Source: Flammeovirgaceae bacterium UBA2371
GTDB lineage: Bacteria > Bacteroidota > Bacteroidia > Cytophagales > Cyclobacteriaceae
DNA length: 9,493 nt
NCBI GenBank assembly: GCA_002345965.1
Contig: DDTF01000021.1
Span: 1 to 9,493, forward strand
Direction: 5' to 3'
The notes beneath the pieces are model-generated. The model did no database searches and was not told where the DNA came from. It saw only the letters and a program-made list of their open reading frames with translations. Positions 1-7,301 of the stretch are shown in pieces; the first letter of the stretch is position 1, and each line of letters opens with the position of its first letter. Made by a program: the position numbers and the translations under genes.

Positions 1-84
1 GCTTTATACTTTGATTTATTGAAACGTGGTGTTCAGAGTATTGAGAATAGAATTAAGTACAGGAAAAAAGACAAAAAATTTTAA
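1..84 (+). CDS. C-terminal end of an unidentified protein (partial)
   Basis: Frame 1 is open from the first base to a TAA at 82-84 and encodes 27 residues ending in a strongly basic tail (KYRKKDKKF). The next gene starts 12 bases later, so this is probably the 3' end of the gene before the lipoprotein and may belong to the same transcript. The fragment is too short to assign to a family. The lysine-rich tail would fit a cytoplasmic or membrane-associated protein, but that is only a guess. The main doubt is whether such a short open frame at the window edge is coding at all. Confidence 0.5.
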   Translation, partial: ALYFDLLKRGVQSIENRIKYRKKDKKF

Positions 85-96
85 CCTAAATATATA

Positions 97-525
97 ATGA
101 GACAATACGAGACAATTACATTAATTACTTTCATCGCACTAGCGGCATGGTCATGTTCTCCTAAATCCGAGTCAGCTTCTCAGGAGACCGTTGAGGAAGC
201 AACAGAGTGGAAAGGGATGGATGATTTTCATATGGTAATGGCAGAAAGTTTTCATCCTTACCGTGACTCTGCAAATCTGGCACCCGTAAAACAGTACGCA
301 GGAGAAATGGTTGAACTGGCCAACTCATGGGTGACTCAGGAACTTCCTGCCCGTGTTGACAACCAGAAAGTAAAGGAGTTACTAAATAATCTTAAAATAC
401 AGACAGAAGCTTTGGCTGACTTGGTTGAAGTGGGGGATGACAATGCCATAGGTTCATCACTGAACGAACTTCATGATACATTCCATCATCTGCAAGAAGC
501 CTGGTATAAAAAAGACGATAAGTAG
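97..525 (+). CDS. Small His-containing predicted lipoprotein, function unknown
   Basis: A 142-residue protein. Residues 1-19 form a hydrophobic signal segment ending in AAWSC, with Cys20 as the probable lipidated residue. The lipobox is loose (Trp at -2), as is common in Bacteroidota. Residues 21-40 are an acidic, Ser/Glu-rich linker. Residues 41-138 look entirely alpha-helical, with His45 and His53 near the start and His126, His130 and His131 near the end (LHDTFHHLQEAWYK), a spacing suggesting a small four-helix bundle that could bind metal or a ligand through clustered histidines. I do not recognise a named family; a cytochrome c'/b562-like or metal-handling fold is possible, but there is no CxxCH haem motif. 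The deacetylase gene follows 5 bases downstream, which suggests co-expression. The start is the first ATG after the preceding stop and gives a complete signal peptide. Confidence 0.8.
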   Translation: MRQYETITLITFIALAAWSCSPKSESASQETVEEATEWKGMDDFHMVMAESFHPYRDSANLAPVKQYAGEMVELANSWVTQELPARVDNQKVKELLNNLKIQTEALADLVEVGDDNAIGSSLNELHDTFHHLQEAWYKKDDK

Positions 526-530
526 GTTTC

Positions 531-1433
531 ATGCTGAAGGTTGCCTGGAATCGATCCTACATACTCAGCTTGCCGCCCAATCATCGGTTTCCAATGAGTA
601 AGTATGAAGTGCTTCCTGAGCAGCTACTACATGAAGGAACGATTTCCCGCGAGAATATTTTTAGTCCGGAGCCGATAGCCGAGAAGTGGATACTTAAGAC
701 CCATTCTGCAAGCTATTGGCAAAGACTCAAAGCATTGAATCTTTCTCCAAAGGAGATCAGGCGAACCGGATTTCCGCTCTCCGAGGAGCTCATCAATCGG
801 GAAATCATTATTATGAATGGTACACTCCAGTGTGCACTGTATGCAATTCAGTACGGTTCTGCAATGAACATTGCCGGGGGTACTCACCATGCATTTACGA
901 ATAAGGGAGAAGGCTTTTGTTTGTTAAATGATATCGCTATTGCTGCTAATTATTTACTGGATCAGAATTTGGCCAAAAGGATTCTGGTGGTTGATCTGGA
1001 TGTGCACCAGGGGAATGGTACCGCAGAAATATTCAGAAATGAACCTCGGGTATTTACATTTAGTATGCATGGGGCAAATAATTACCCTCTGCTGAAGGAA
1101 TCGTCTGATCTCGACATCGGTTTACCTGACTTAGCCGATGATAATTTTTACCTTCCTACGTTGCAAAGTAACCTGAACAATATTCTCGATCATTTTCAAC
1201 CCGACTTCATTTTCTATCAATCTGGTGTAGATGTTTTGGAAACTGATAAGCTGGGCAAGCTGAGTCTGACGCAAGCAGGATGTAAAACACGGGATCGGAT
1301 AGTGTTTGAAAAGGCAAAGGAAGGTGGGGTTCCTATAGTAGCAAGTATGGGAGGCGGCTATTCTCCCAATTTCAGAGATATCATAGAAGCCCATGCTAAT
1401 ACCTATCGTGTAGCACAAGAAATATTCTTTTGA
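531..1433 (+). CDS. Histone deacetylase superfamily zinc amidohydrolase, class IV (HDAC11)-like
   Basis: A 300-residue single-domain protein, typical for bacterial members of the arginase/deacetylase fold. These enzymes hydrolyse N-acyl groups from lysine side chains or small amines using one zinc ion. Expected active-site elements are present: the His dyad in GGTHHAF (His119, His120), the zinc ligands Asp157 and His159 in VDLDVHQGNG with Asp155 beside them, the third ligand Asp234 in SGVDVLETD, and the transition-state Tyr277 in GGGYSPN. The stretch after Asp234 (DKLGKLSLTQAG, then RDRIVF) resembles the class IV signature of HDAC11 more than class I/II or AcuC enzymes; that comparison is from memory. 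There is no signal peptide, so it is probably cytoplasmic. The start lies 5 bases after the lipoprotein stop, and the N-terminus (HRFPMSKY near residue 18) is a usual family beginning. The true substrate is unknown. Confidence 0.93.
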   Translation: MLKVAWNRSYILSLPPNHRFPMSKYEVLPEQLLHEGTISRENIFSPEPIAEKWILKTHSASYWQRLKALNLSPKEIRRTGFPLSEELINREIIIMNGTLQCALYAIQYGSAMNIAGGTHHAFTNKGEGFCLLNDIAIAANYLLDQNLAKRILVVDLDVHQGNGTAEIFRNEPRVFTFSMHGANNYPLLKESSDLDIGLPDLADDNFYLPTLQSNLNNILDHFQPDFIFYQSGVDVLETDKLGKLSLTQAGCKTRDRIVFEKAKEGGVPIVASMGGGYSPNFRDIIEAHANTYRVAQEIFF

Positions 1434-1481
1434 TCTTTTTTCTATATTTAAAGATCGACTCAACGTACTTAACCTATTTCT

Positions 1482-2987
1482 ATGGATAGCAGTGTAATCA
1501 CTAAAGAAGAAAAGCGTAAACTCTGGTCAGTGATTGCAGCTTCCTCCGTAGGTACGCTTATCGAATGGTATGACTTTTATATTTTCGGAAGTCTTGCCGC
1601 TATTTTGGCAACAAAATTTTTTCCAAGCACAAATCCCACAGCGGGGTTTCTGGCGGTATTAGCCACCTTTGCAGCAGGTTTTATTGTTAGACCATTTGGA
1701 GCTTTGGTATTTGGTCATCTTGGTGATAAAGTAGGCAGGAAATATACATTCCTGTTGACGCTTGTGTTGATGGGAGGCTCTACTTTTGCGATTGGCCTGA
1801 TCCCAGGCTATGATTCCATTGGATTGCTTGCACCACTAATCGTTTTGATTCTAAGGTTGGTACAAGGGCTTGCTTTGGGTGGAGAATATGGCGGAGCGGC
1901 TACTTATGTGGCAGAGCATGCCCCTGCAGATAGAAGAGGTTACTATACCAGTTTTATTCAAACTACCGCCACGTTAGGCCTTTTTGTTTCGTTAGGTGTA
2001 ATATTGATTGTGCGTCAGTCCATGACGAGCGAAGCATTCAGTGAATGGGGCTGGAGAATTCCTTTTTTACTATCTATAGTATTGGTAGGTATTTCTATTT
2101 ACATACGACTTCGCATGGAAGAATCGCCTCTGTTTTCTAAAATCAAAGCTGCTGGAAAACTATCGGTTAATCCCATCAAGGAAAGTTTTGGAAAGAAGGA
2201 AAATCTTAAAATGGTATTAATTGCCTTATTTGGCATTACTGCAGGGCAGGGGGTGGTTTGGTATACTGGACAATTTTATGCGCTCTCATTTATTCAAAAT
2301 ACTTGTAAAGTTGAATTTGTTCAATCTAACTATATCATTGCCATTGCCTTACTGATTGGCACACCTTTATTAATTGTATTTGGACGCTGGTCGGATCGGG
2401 TAGGGCGAAAATACATTATGATGATGGGATTGATATTTGCCGTTGTTGCCTACCGCCCAATTTACAAATCCATGTATGCATTAACCGATGTTACCACCAA
2501 AACAGAGGTCAGTGCAGAGCAAATAATTGATAGCGAAAAGGAAGGTTGGTTTAACGTCAAGAAAAGTTATTCTGATGGAAGTTCTTTAACTGAAAAGGTT
2601 AATTCAGCAACAGGGGTTGCATCAGAAAGGCAAATTACTTTAGGGTCATCTCCTTATTGGTACATGATTATATTGGTGGCTATACAAGTCATTTTTGTAA
2701 CAATGGTTTATGGACCCATAGCGGCTTTTTTGGTGGAGCTTTTCCCCACAAGGATTCGTTATACATCTATGTCATTACCTTATCATATTGGTAACGGTAT
2801 ATTTGGAGGTCTTACTCCATTTCTTGCCACTAGTTTATATGAAATGAGTAAAACCGAAGCAACACCTGATGGAGATCCTTTTGCAGGTTTGTGGTATCCT
2901 ATTGCAGTAGCAGCAATATGCTTTGTAATCGGGATGATATTTCTGAAAAATAAAACCAGAGGCGAGGTGCTTGACGACATCAACTAA
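1482..2987 (+). CDS. MFS transporter, metabolite:H+ symporter (MHS) family, ProP/ShiA/KgtP-like
   Basis: A 501-residue inner-membrane protein with about 12 hydrophobic segments. MHS hallmarks are GTLIEWYDFYIFG in helix 1, loop 2-3 motif A GHLGDKVGRK (78-87), RLVQGLALGGEYGGA in helix 4 (125-139), and a second motif A copy, GRWSDRVGRK (301-310). Family members import organic acids, betaines, proline or shikimate with protons; the substrate cannot be read from the sequence. It is longer than the usual length of about 430-450 residues because of a hydrophilic insertion at about 326-391 between helices 9 and 10, on the predicted periplasmic side. It sits 48 bases after the deacetylase and 3 bases before ligD, so it is likely co-transcribed with ligD. 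There is no clear Shine-Dalgarno; the ATG start precedes a short cytoplasmic tail and helix 1 by the usual distance. Confidence 0.93.
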   Translation: MDSSVITKEEKRKLWSVIAASSVGTLIEWYDFYIFGSLAAILATKFFPSTNPTAGFLAVLATFAAGFIVRPFGALVFGHLGDKVGRKYTFLLTLVLMGGSTFAIGLIPGYDSIGLLAPLIVLILRLVQGLALGGEYGGAATYVAEHAPADRRGYYTSFIQTTATLGLFVSLGVILIVRQSMTSEAFSEWGWRIPFLLSIVLVGISIYIRLRMEESPLFSKIKAAGKLSVNPIKESFGKKENLKMVLIALFGITAGQGVVWYTGQFYALSFIQNTCKVEFVQSNYIIAIALLIGTPLLIVFGRWSDRVGRKYIMMMGLIFAVVAYRPIYKSMYALTDVTTKTEVSAEQIIDSEKEGWFNVKKSYSDGSSLTEKVNSATGVASERQITLGSSPYWYMIILVAIQVIFVTMVYGPIAAFLVELFPTRIRYTSMSLPYHIGNGIFGGLTPFLATSLYEMSKTEATPDGDPFAGLWYPIAVAAICFVIGMIFLKNKTRGEVLDDIN

Positions 2988-2990
2988 TCG

Positions 2991-5303
2991 ATGGCAAAAA
3001 AAGCGCAATGGACACAGGTAGGCAAGCGTAAGTTGGAAGTTTCCAACCTCGACAAAGTGCTGTTTCCTGAAGACCAGGTATCGAAGGCTGAAATCATACA
3101 GTATTATCTCACCATTGCCCCCACATTACTTAATCACATTAAGGGAAGGGCGCTGACACTTATCCGTTTTCCTGATGGTATCCACGGTGAAAGCTTCTAT
3201 CAAAAAAACAGACCCGAGTGGGCTCCGGACTGGCTGGAGTTTGTAAAGCTGGGAAAAGAGGAAAAGGACTATATCATCGCTACAGAACCAGCTTCATTAG
3301 TATGGCTGGCTAATCTGGCATCGTTGGAATTGCATCAATTGCACAGTAGAAAGCCTAATTTTGACAAGCCCGATTATATGGTTTTTGATTTAGATCCTCC
3401 TGAAGGTGAGGATTTTAATCATGTTGTGGAGATCGCATTGGATCTGAGGACATACCTCGAAAACTTTGGATATACTCCCTTTGTAAAGACCACTGGTGGT
3501 AAAGGGGTGCATGTGTGCGTACCCATTGAACCCAAATGGGATTTTTCTACAGTATTTGACACGGCTCAATTGCTGGCGAAGCCATACGTAGAGAGCAAGC
3601 CCAAAGAATTGACGCTCCATATTAAGAAAGAAGCCCGCAAAGGAAAGATGTTGGTAGACATCTACCGCATTAGACAAGGACAGAGCATCGTATCTCCCTA
3701 TAGTTTAAGAGGAAGAGTAGGAGCCCCTGTTTCAATGCCATTGACCTGGGATGAGTTGGCACAGGTATCCACTCCATTGGAATATAACATCCGCTCTGCC
3801 CTAGATAAAGTTTTGGCAGATGGAGACGCATGGGAAGGAATCGATGCTTACGCAGCAGAATTACATACACATCGCAAAGCCAAAGCAGCAAAGAAATTGC
3901 CAGCCAATAAGAAGCACAAAACACCAGAGCAATTGGAGGCTTATGATAAGAAAAGAGACTTTAGTAAAACCAGGGAACCGCTGGCAAAAATACTGGAAAG
4001 TGGTGGATCCAATTTTGTAGTTCATAGGCATCACGCCACTAACCTCCATTATGATTTAAGATTGGAGCAGGACGGAGTATTAAAATCCTGGGCGGTGCCA
4101 CGCGGATTACCCCCTTTGCCAGGCGTAAAAAGACTGGCAGTACAAACGGAGGATCACCCTATGAAATACCTCACCTTTGATGGAAAAATCCCAAAAGGAC
4201 AATATGGAGGAGGGGATATGTGGATTTATGCCTTGGGCAAATATCAAATTACCAAGGACAAGAAAGATGGCTTTTATTTTCGTTTGAGTAGCAAGGAATT
4301 AAATGGAGAGTATCGTATTTATAAAATCAAACAAAAGGAATGGTTGCTTGAGCGCGTTGATGTACCACAAGTAGACTTTTTGCATGATGCCATTGAGCCC
4401 ATGCTCTCTGGAAGTGCCAGCACTCCACCAATGGGAAATGATTATATCTACGAAGTAAAATGGGATGGAATTCGTGCATTAATCGCTTTGGAAGATGGTG
4501 TCATTCGGATTAGGAGCCGAAACCAAAATGATATCACCAAACAATTTCCGGAGCTGAACATACCTGCCTTTCGTGCTAACTGTGGTTTGTTTGATGCAGA
4601 GATTGTGTGCCTTGATAAAAAAGGTAAGCCTGAGTTTAAAAAAGTAATCAATAGGCTGATGAGTTCGGGAGACAGCAACATTGAAAAGCTGTCGAAGACC
4701 AGTCCCGTGTATTGTTACATTTTTGATTGCCTATACCTGGATGGCCGCAGTCTGGTGAATGAGCCACTTTTGAGACGCAAAGAATGGCTCAGGGATGCCC
4801 TTAAAAAAGAAACACCCTATCGTACCAGTGAGTTTGTAGAAGATGGCCAGTCATTGTTTGTAGCAGCTCGCGAACACAATTTGGAAGGTATAATGGCCAA
4901 AGAGAAGCTCAGTCGTTATTTGCCTGGGAAACGATCTGATGCATGGTTGAAGGTGAAAGTAAGGAACACACGTGAATGCGTTATTATTGGCTATAACGCA
5001 GGTAAGGGAAATCGGAGCAATGCTTTTGGGGGGCTGCACATTGCTGAGGTAGAAAATGGAAAGTTGGTATATAGAGGAAAAGTTGGAACTGGTTTTACAG
5101 ATGCAGCCATCAAGGACATATTTAAGATGATTAAGCAACTGAAGGAAACAGACAAACCAGTTAAGGATAAGGTATTGGATGAGAAGGTAAGTACATGGAT
5201 AGAACCCAAGCTTTTTGTTGAAATTACCTTTGCTTCTTTTACACCGGATAAAAACTTTAGAGAACCTGTTTTTGTAAGATTAAGGCCAGATCTTGAGATT
5301 TAA
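2991..5303 (+). CDS. ligD: DNA ligase D, multifunctional NHEJ enzyme (polymerase-phosphoesterase-ligase)
   Basis: A 770-residue three-domain ATP-dependent repair ligase of bacterial non-homologous end joining, in the order polymerase, 3'-phosphoesterase, ligase, as in Mycobacterium and unlike Pseudomonas. The polymerase/primase domain (about 8-290) has the metal-binding DLDP (Asp133, Asp135), TTGGKGVHV (His174) and the later Asp223 in LVDIYR. A Lys-rich linker follows (about 295-322). The phosphoesterase (about 323-460) keeps His347, His353, Asp355 and Arg357 in the HxxxxxLHYDLRL block, and His389 in EDHP. The ligase domain (about 465-770) has the adenylated Lys490 in EVKWDGIR, FDAEIV (534-539), EGIMAK (632-637) and WLKVKV (652-657), then an OB-fold. 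All catalytic residues I can name are present, so it should be active. Its usual partner Ku is not in the window. It starts 3 bases after the transporter stop, suggesting translational coupling. Confidence 0.97.
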   Translation: MAKKAQWTQVGKRKLEVSNLDKVLFPEDQVSKAEIIQYYLTIAPTLLNHIKGRALTLIRFPDGIHGESFYQKNRPEWAPDWLEFVKLGKEEKDYIIATEPASLVWLANLASLELHQLHSRKPNFDKPDYMVFDLDPPEGEDFNHVVEIALDLRTYLENFGYTPFVKTTGGKGVHVCVPIEPKWDFSTVFDTAQLLAKPYVESKPKELTLHIKKEARKGKMLVDIYRIRQGQSIVSPYSLRGRVGAPVSMPLTWDELAQVSTPLEYNIRSALDKVLADGDAWEGIDAYAAELHTHRKAKAAKKLPANKKHKTPEQLEAYDKKRDFSKTREPLAKILESGGSNFVVHRHHATNLHYDLRLEQDGVLKSWAVPRGLPPLPGVKRLAVQTEDHPMKYLTFDGKIPKGQYGGGDMWIYALGKYQITKDKKDGFYFRLSSKELNGEYRIYKIKQKEWLLERVDVPQVDFLHDAIEPMLSGSASTPPMGNDYIYEVKWDGIRALIALEDGVIRIRSRNQNDITKQFPELNIPAFRANCGLFDAEIVCLDKKGKPEFKKVINRLMSSGDSNIEKLSKTSPVYCYIFDCLYLDGRSLVNEPLLRRKEWLRDALKKETPYRTSEFVEDGQSLFVAAREHNLEGIMAKEKLSRYLPGKRSDAWLKVKVRNTRECVIIGYNAGKGNRSNAFGGLHIAEVENGKLVYRGKVGTGFTDAAIKDIFKMIKQLKETDKPVKDKVLDEKVSTWIEPKLFVEITFASFTPDKNFREPVFVRLRPDLEI

Positions 5304-6524
5304 TTATTGAATCCCGCAAATTTTATTCAACATGACAGGCTTAATTTCAAAACCAAGGGATTGGGCTTTCTTTAAGTCTTCGCACGCTTCTGCATTCATC
5401 CCCAACTTATATTTTGCCAATGCCCTGTTGTGATAAGCAGTTTCGTACGCTTCGTATTTTATGATTGCAATGTCATAGTCTTTTATGGCTTCTTCATATT
5501 GGCCTTGCTTGTAAAGCAGGTTTGCCCTTGAGAGCCAGGCTTTTTCATTATGCTCATCCAGTTTAATCGAGGCGGAGAAATCATTGTAGGCACCTGTGTA
5601 GTCTTTCATTTTTTCTTTAACTGTACCGCGATTAAGCCAATAGGAGGCTTCATTAGGTGCTAGGGCTATTGCCTGGTTGTAGTCTGACAGTGCTTTTCGG
5701 TAGGCACCTGCATTCATACTATTGAATGCTCTTTCGGCATAGGGAAAGTGTAGATCGGGATTTTTGCTGATCACTTCATCGAGCATTAATTCTGAAGAAA
5801 CTGTATCGCCAGTTTTTCGGTTCAACACGCTGATATTATGAGTGGCCAAGCTATGCTCTGGATTGATGGTTACCGCTGTCTGATAGGCCAATCTTGCTTT
5901 TTCATCTTGATTGAGCTGCTCAAAACACTTGCCTTTATTTACAAAGTAATCTGCTTCATGGGGATTGTACTTTGTGGCTGAATCGAAATAGATTATGGCT
6001 TGTTCGAATTGCTTCAATTCAAATTCAGTGAGTCCCAGGTAATTGTAAATATGAGATTTGTCGGCACCTTGTGAGGTAAATACCTGATTTATGCCATCAG
6101 AAAACCGATCCTTTCCGAAATAAATGGTGGTTGTTTCTCCGGCAGGTAGCGTAATAAGCTTTTTAAAATCTTGATTGGCAAAAAGCCATTTACCCATTTC
6201 AAAATTGATTAACGCTTTACTGAACAGGGCATCAAATTGATCGGGATTTAATTCAAGGTAAATGGTGTAATCCCTCAGTGCGCCTTCTTTGTCTTCGAGT
6301 TTTTCTCTCGTGATTGCCCTGGAGTGATAGGCTTCGGCAAAAAGAGGATTTAGAATGAGTGACTCATTGTAATGGATAAGCGCTTCGTTAAAATTTCTTT
6401 CCTCAAACAGTTTTTCACCCATCTGAAAATAATAGGTATAGTCACTGCTTTTCTTTTGTTCGATTGGGATCTGAGCAAGGGCAGAGGTGCTAAACAGGAA
6501 GAGCCATAAAATCTGGCGATACAT
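5304..6524 (-). CDS. Exported tetratricopeptide repeat (TPR) protein
   Basis: A 406-residue protein with a cleavable signal peptide (residues 1-17, FLFSTSALA then Q18), so it is periplasmic or associated with the outer membrane; no lipobox Cys is seen. About ten TPR units of 34 residues fill the rest, at roughly 27-60, 61-94, 95-127, then 158-392, with consensus positions such as A..D/Y..AI.LNP. Residues about 128-157 interrupt the array with a less regular segment (GETTTIYFGKD). The C-terminal ACEDLKKAQSLGF...KIC is a common ending for Bacteroidota TPR proteins. TPR arrays bind other proteins; the partner is unknown. The gene is convergent with ligD, with stop codons directly adjacent, and divergent from the TetR-like gene. 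The only Met before the signal peptide fixes the start at 6524. Confidence 0.92.
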   Translation of the reverse strand: MYRQILWLFLFSTSALAQIPIEQKKSSDYTYYFQMGEKLFEERNFNEALIHYNESLILNPLFAEAYHSRAITREKLEDKEGALRDYTIYLELNPDQFDALFSKALINFEMGKWLFANQDFKKLITLPAGETTTIYFGKDRFSDGINQVFTSQGADKSHIYNYLGLTEFELKQFEQAIIYFDSATKYNPHEADYFVNKGKCFEQLNQDEKARLAYQTAVTINPEHSLATHNISVLNRKTGDTVSSELMLDEVISKNPDLHFPYAERAFNSMNAGAYRKALSDYNQAIALAPNEASYWLNRGTVKEKMKDYTGAYNDFSASIKLDEHNEKAWLSRANLLYKQGQYEEAIKDYDIAIIKYEAYETAYHNRALAKYKLGMNAEACEDLKKAQSLGFEIKPVMLNKICGIQ

Positions 6525-6528
6525 ACCT

Positions 6529-6560
6529 TAAAGATAGGATCTCTAATCTTTATGGTCAAT
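6529..6560 (-). promoter_or_regulatory. Candidate Bacteroidota promoter for the TPR gene
   Basis: On the minus strand, TATCTTTA (6536-6529) matches the Bacteroidota -7 consensus TAnnTTTG at all fixed positions but the last. A TTG (6559-6557, within ATTG) lies 20 bases upstream, acceptable spacing for the -33 element. The -7 box ends only 4 bases before the ATG, so transcription from it would give a leaderless or nearly leaderless mRNA. The match is by eye and short enough to occur by chance. Confidence 0.4.
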
Positions 6561-6615
6561 GATTAGATTTTAAACTACCATCGAAACTTCTTTGAGTTTA
6601 GGTTGTTTACAGGGT

Positions 6616-7290
6616 ATGGAAAAGGGAAAAAAATCAGCAAAGAAAAAGAAGCCAACGATAAATACTGACCAGATTAAGGCCATGTATATCGAATATGTGC
6701 TTGAACATGAAAAAAAACCAGCTAGCGTTTATAAGTTTTGCAAGGCAATTGGAATAAAGGAGGATGCCTTTTACAAATCTTATGGATCTTTCAAGGCTTT
6801 GGAAAAGGCCATTTGGCAGGAATACGCTGAAACCACGATAAGGAGATTAAAGGAGGATAGCAATTATCCTTCATTTAGCGCCAGAGAAAAGGTGCTGGCC
6901 TTCTATTTCACCTTGGTTGAATCACTTAAAGAGGATAGGAGTTTTGTTATTTTTCAACTTAAGAAATGGAAAATACCTGCTGCTCCACCGGCTTTCATCC
7001 GCAAGTTTAGAAAAGTGTTTAACGTTTGGGCGGAAGAGGTAATTGAAGAGGGGAAAAGTTCAAACGAAATAGCAAAACGACCGTACCTGGATAAGCGATA
7101 CGGAACAATACTTTGGTTTCATATGCATTTTATTCTCAAGTTTTGGAGTAAAGACGACAGCCCTGAATTTGAAAAAACGGATGAGGCCATTGAGAAATCT
7201 GTCAATCTTGCATTTGACCTCATAGGTAAAGGGGTCATTGACAATGCCTTTGAATTCGGAAAATTTCTCTTTCAGCAAACTAAAGACTAG
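6616..7290 (+). CDS. TetR/AcrR-like transcriptional regulator
   Basis: Predicted 224-residue DNA-binding protein. After a basic tail (KGKKSAKKKKP) an N-terminal three-helix TetR domain spans about 15-70, with the helix-turn-helix at about 36-58 (ASVYKFCKAIGIKEDAFYKSY) followed by the typical FKALEKAIW. Residues 85-220 are helical, aromatic-rich and resemble the ligand-binding and dimerisation half of TetR proteins; no ligand can be named. The frame is open from a TTG at 6592, but I prefer ATG 6616: the eight extra residues (MSLGCLQG) add nothing to the domain and TTG starts are rare. Neither start has a well-spaced Shine-Dalgarno. The ABC1 kinase gene follows after 11 bases, so the two are probably co-transcribed, and the protein may regulate its own operon. 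It is divergent from the TPR gene, so the region 6525-6615 probably holds the control sites for both directions. Confidence 0.85.
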   Translation: MEKGKKSAKKKKPTINTDQIKAMYIEYVLEHEKKPASVYKFCKAIGIKEDAFYKSYGSFKALEKAIWQEYAETTIRRLKEDSNYPSFSAREKVLAFYFTLVESLKEDRSFVIFQLKKWKIPAAPPAFIRKFRKVFNVWAEEVIEEGKSSNEIAKRPYLDKRYGTILWFHMHFILKFWSKDDSPEFEKTDEAIEKSVNLAFDLIGKGVIDNAFEFGKFLFQQTKD

Positions 7291-7301
7291 CGTTCACTAT
7301 T

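Noticed and set aside
627..890. Minus-strand open frame inside the deacetylase gene
   Set aside because: It lies wholly within a gene with a full set of family motifs, and its own translation shows no domain or signal.
1432..1456. Inverted repeat GATCTTT/AAAGATC after the deacetylase stop, as a terminator
   Set aside because: The stem is 7 bp and mostly A/T, the loop is 11 bases, and no U-tract follows the right arm. It could equally be chance in an AT-rich spacer, and the short gap favours read-through into the transporter gene.
3670..4049. Short open frames on both strands over the ligD linker region
   Set aside because: The underlying ligD frame continues through with recognisable polymerase and phosphoesterase motifs on either side; the overlaps are composition effects of the Lys-rich linker.
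4851..5209. Two overlapping minus-strand open frames inside ligD
   Set aside because: They mirror a conserved ligase domain, have Cys/Ser-rich unstructured translations and no plausible start context.
6592..6615. Eight-codon upstream extension of the TetR-like gene from TTG 6592
   Set aside because: It adds residues unrelated to the domain, uses a rare start, and has no ribosome-binding sequence; ATG 6616 starts directly before the basic tail and helix-turn-helix domain.
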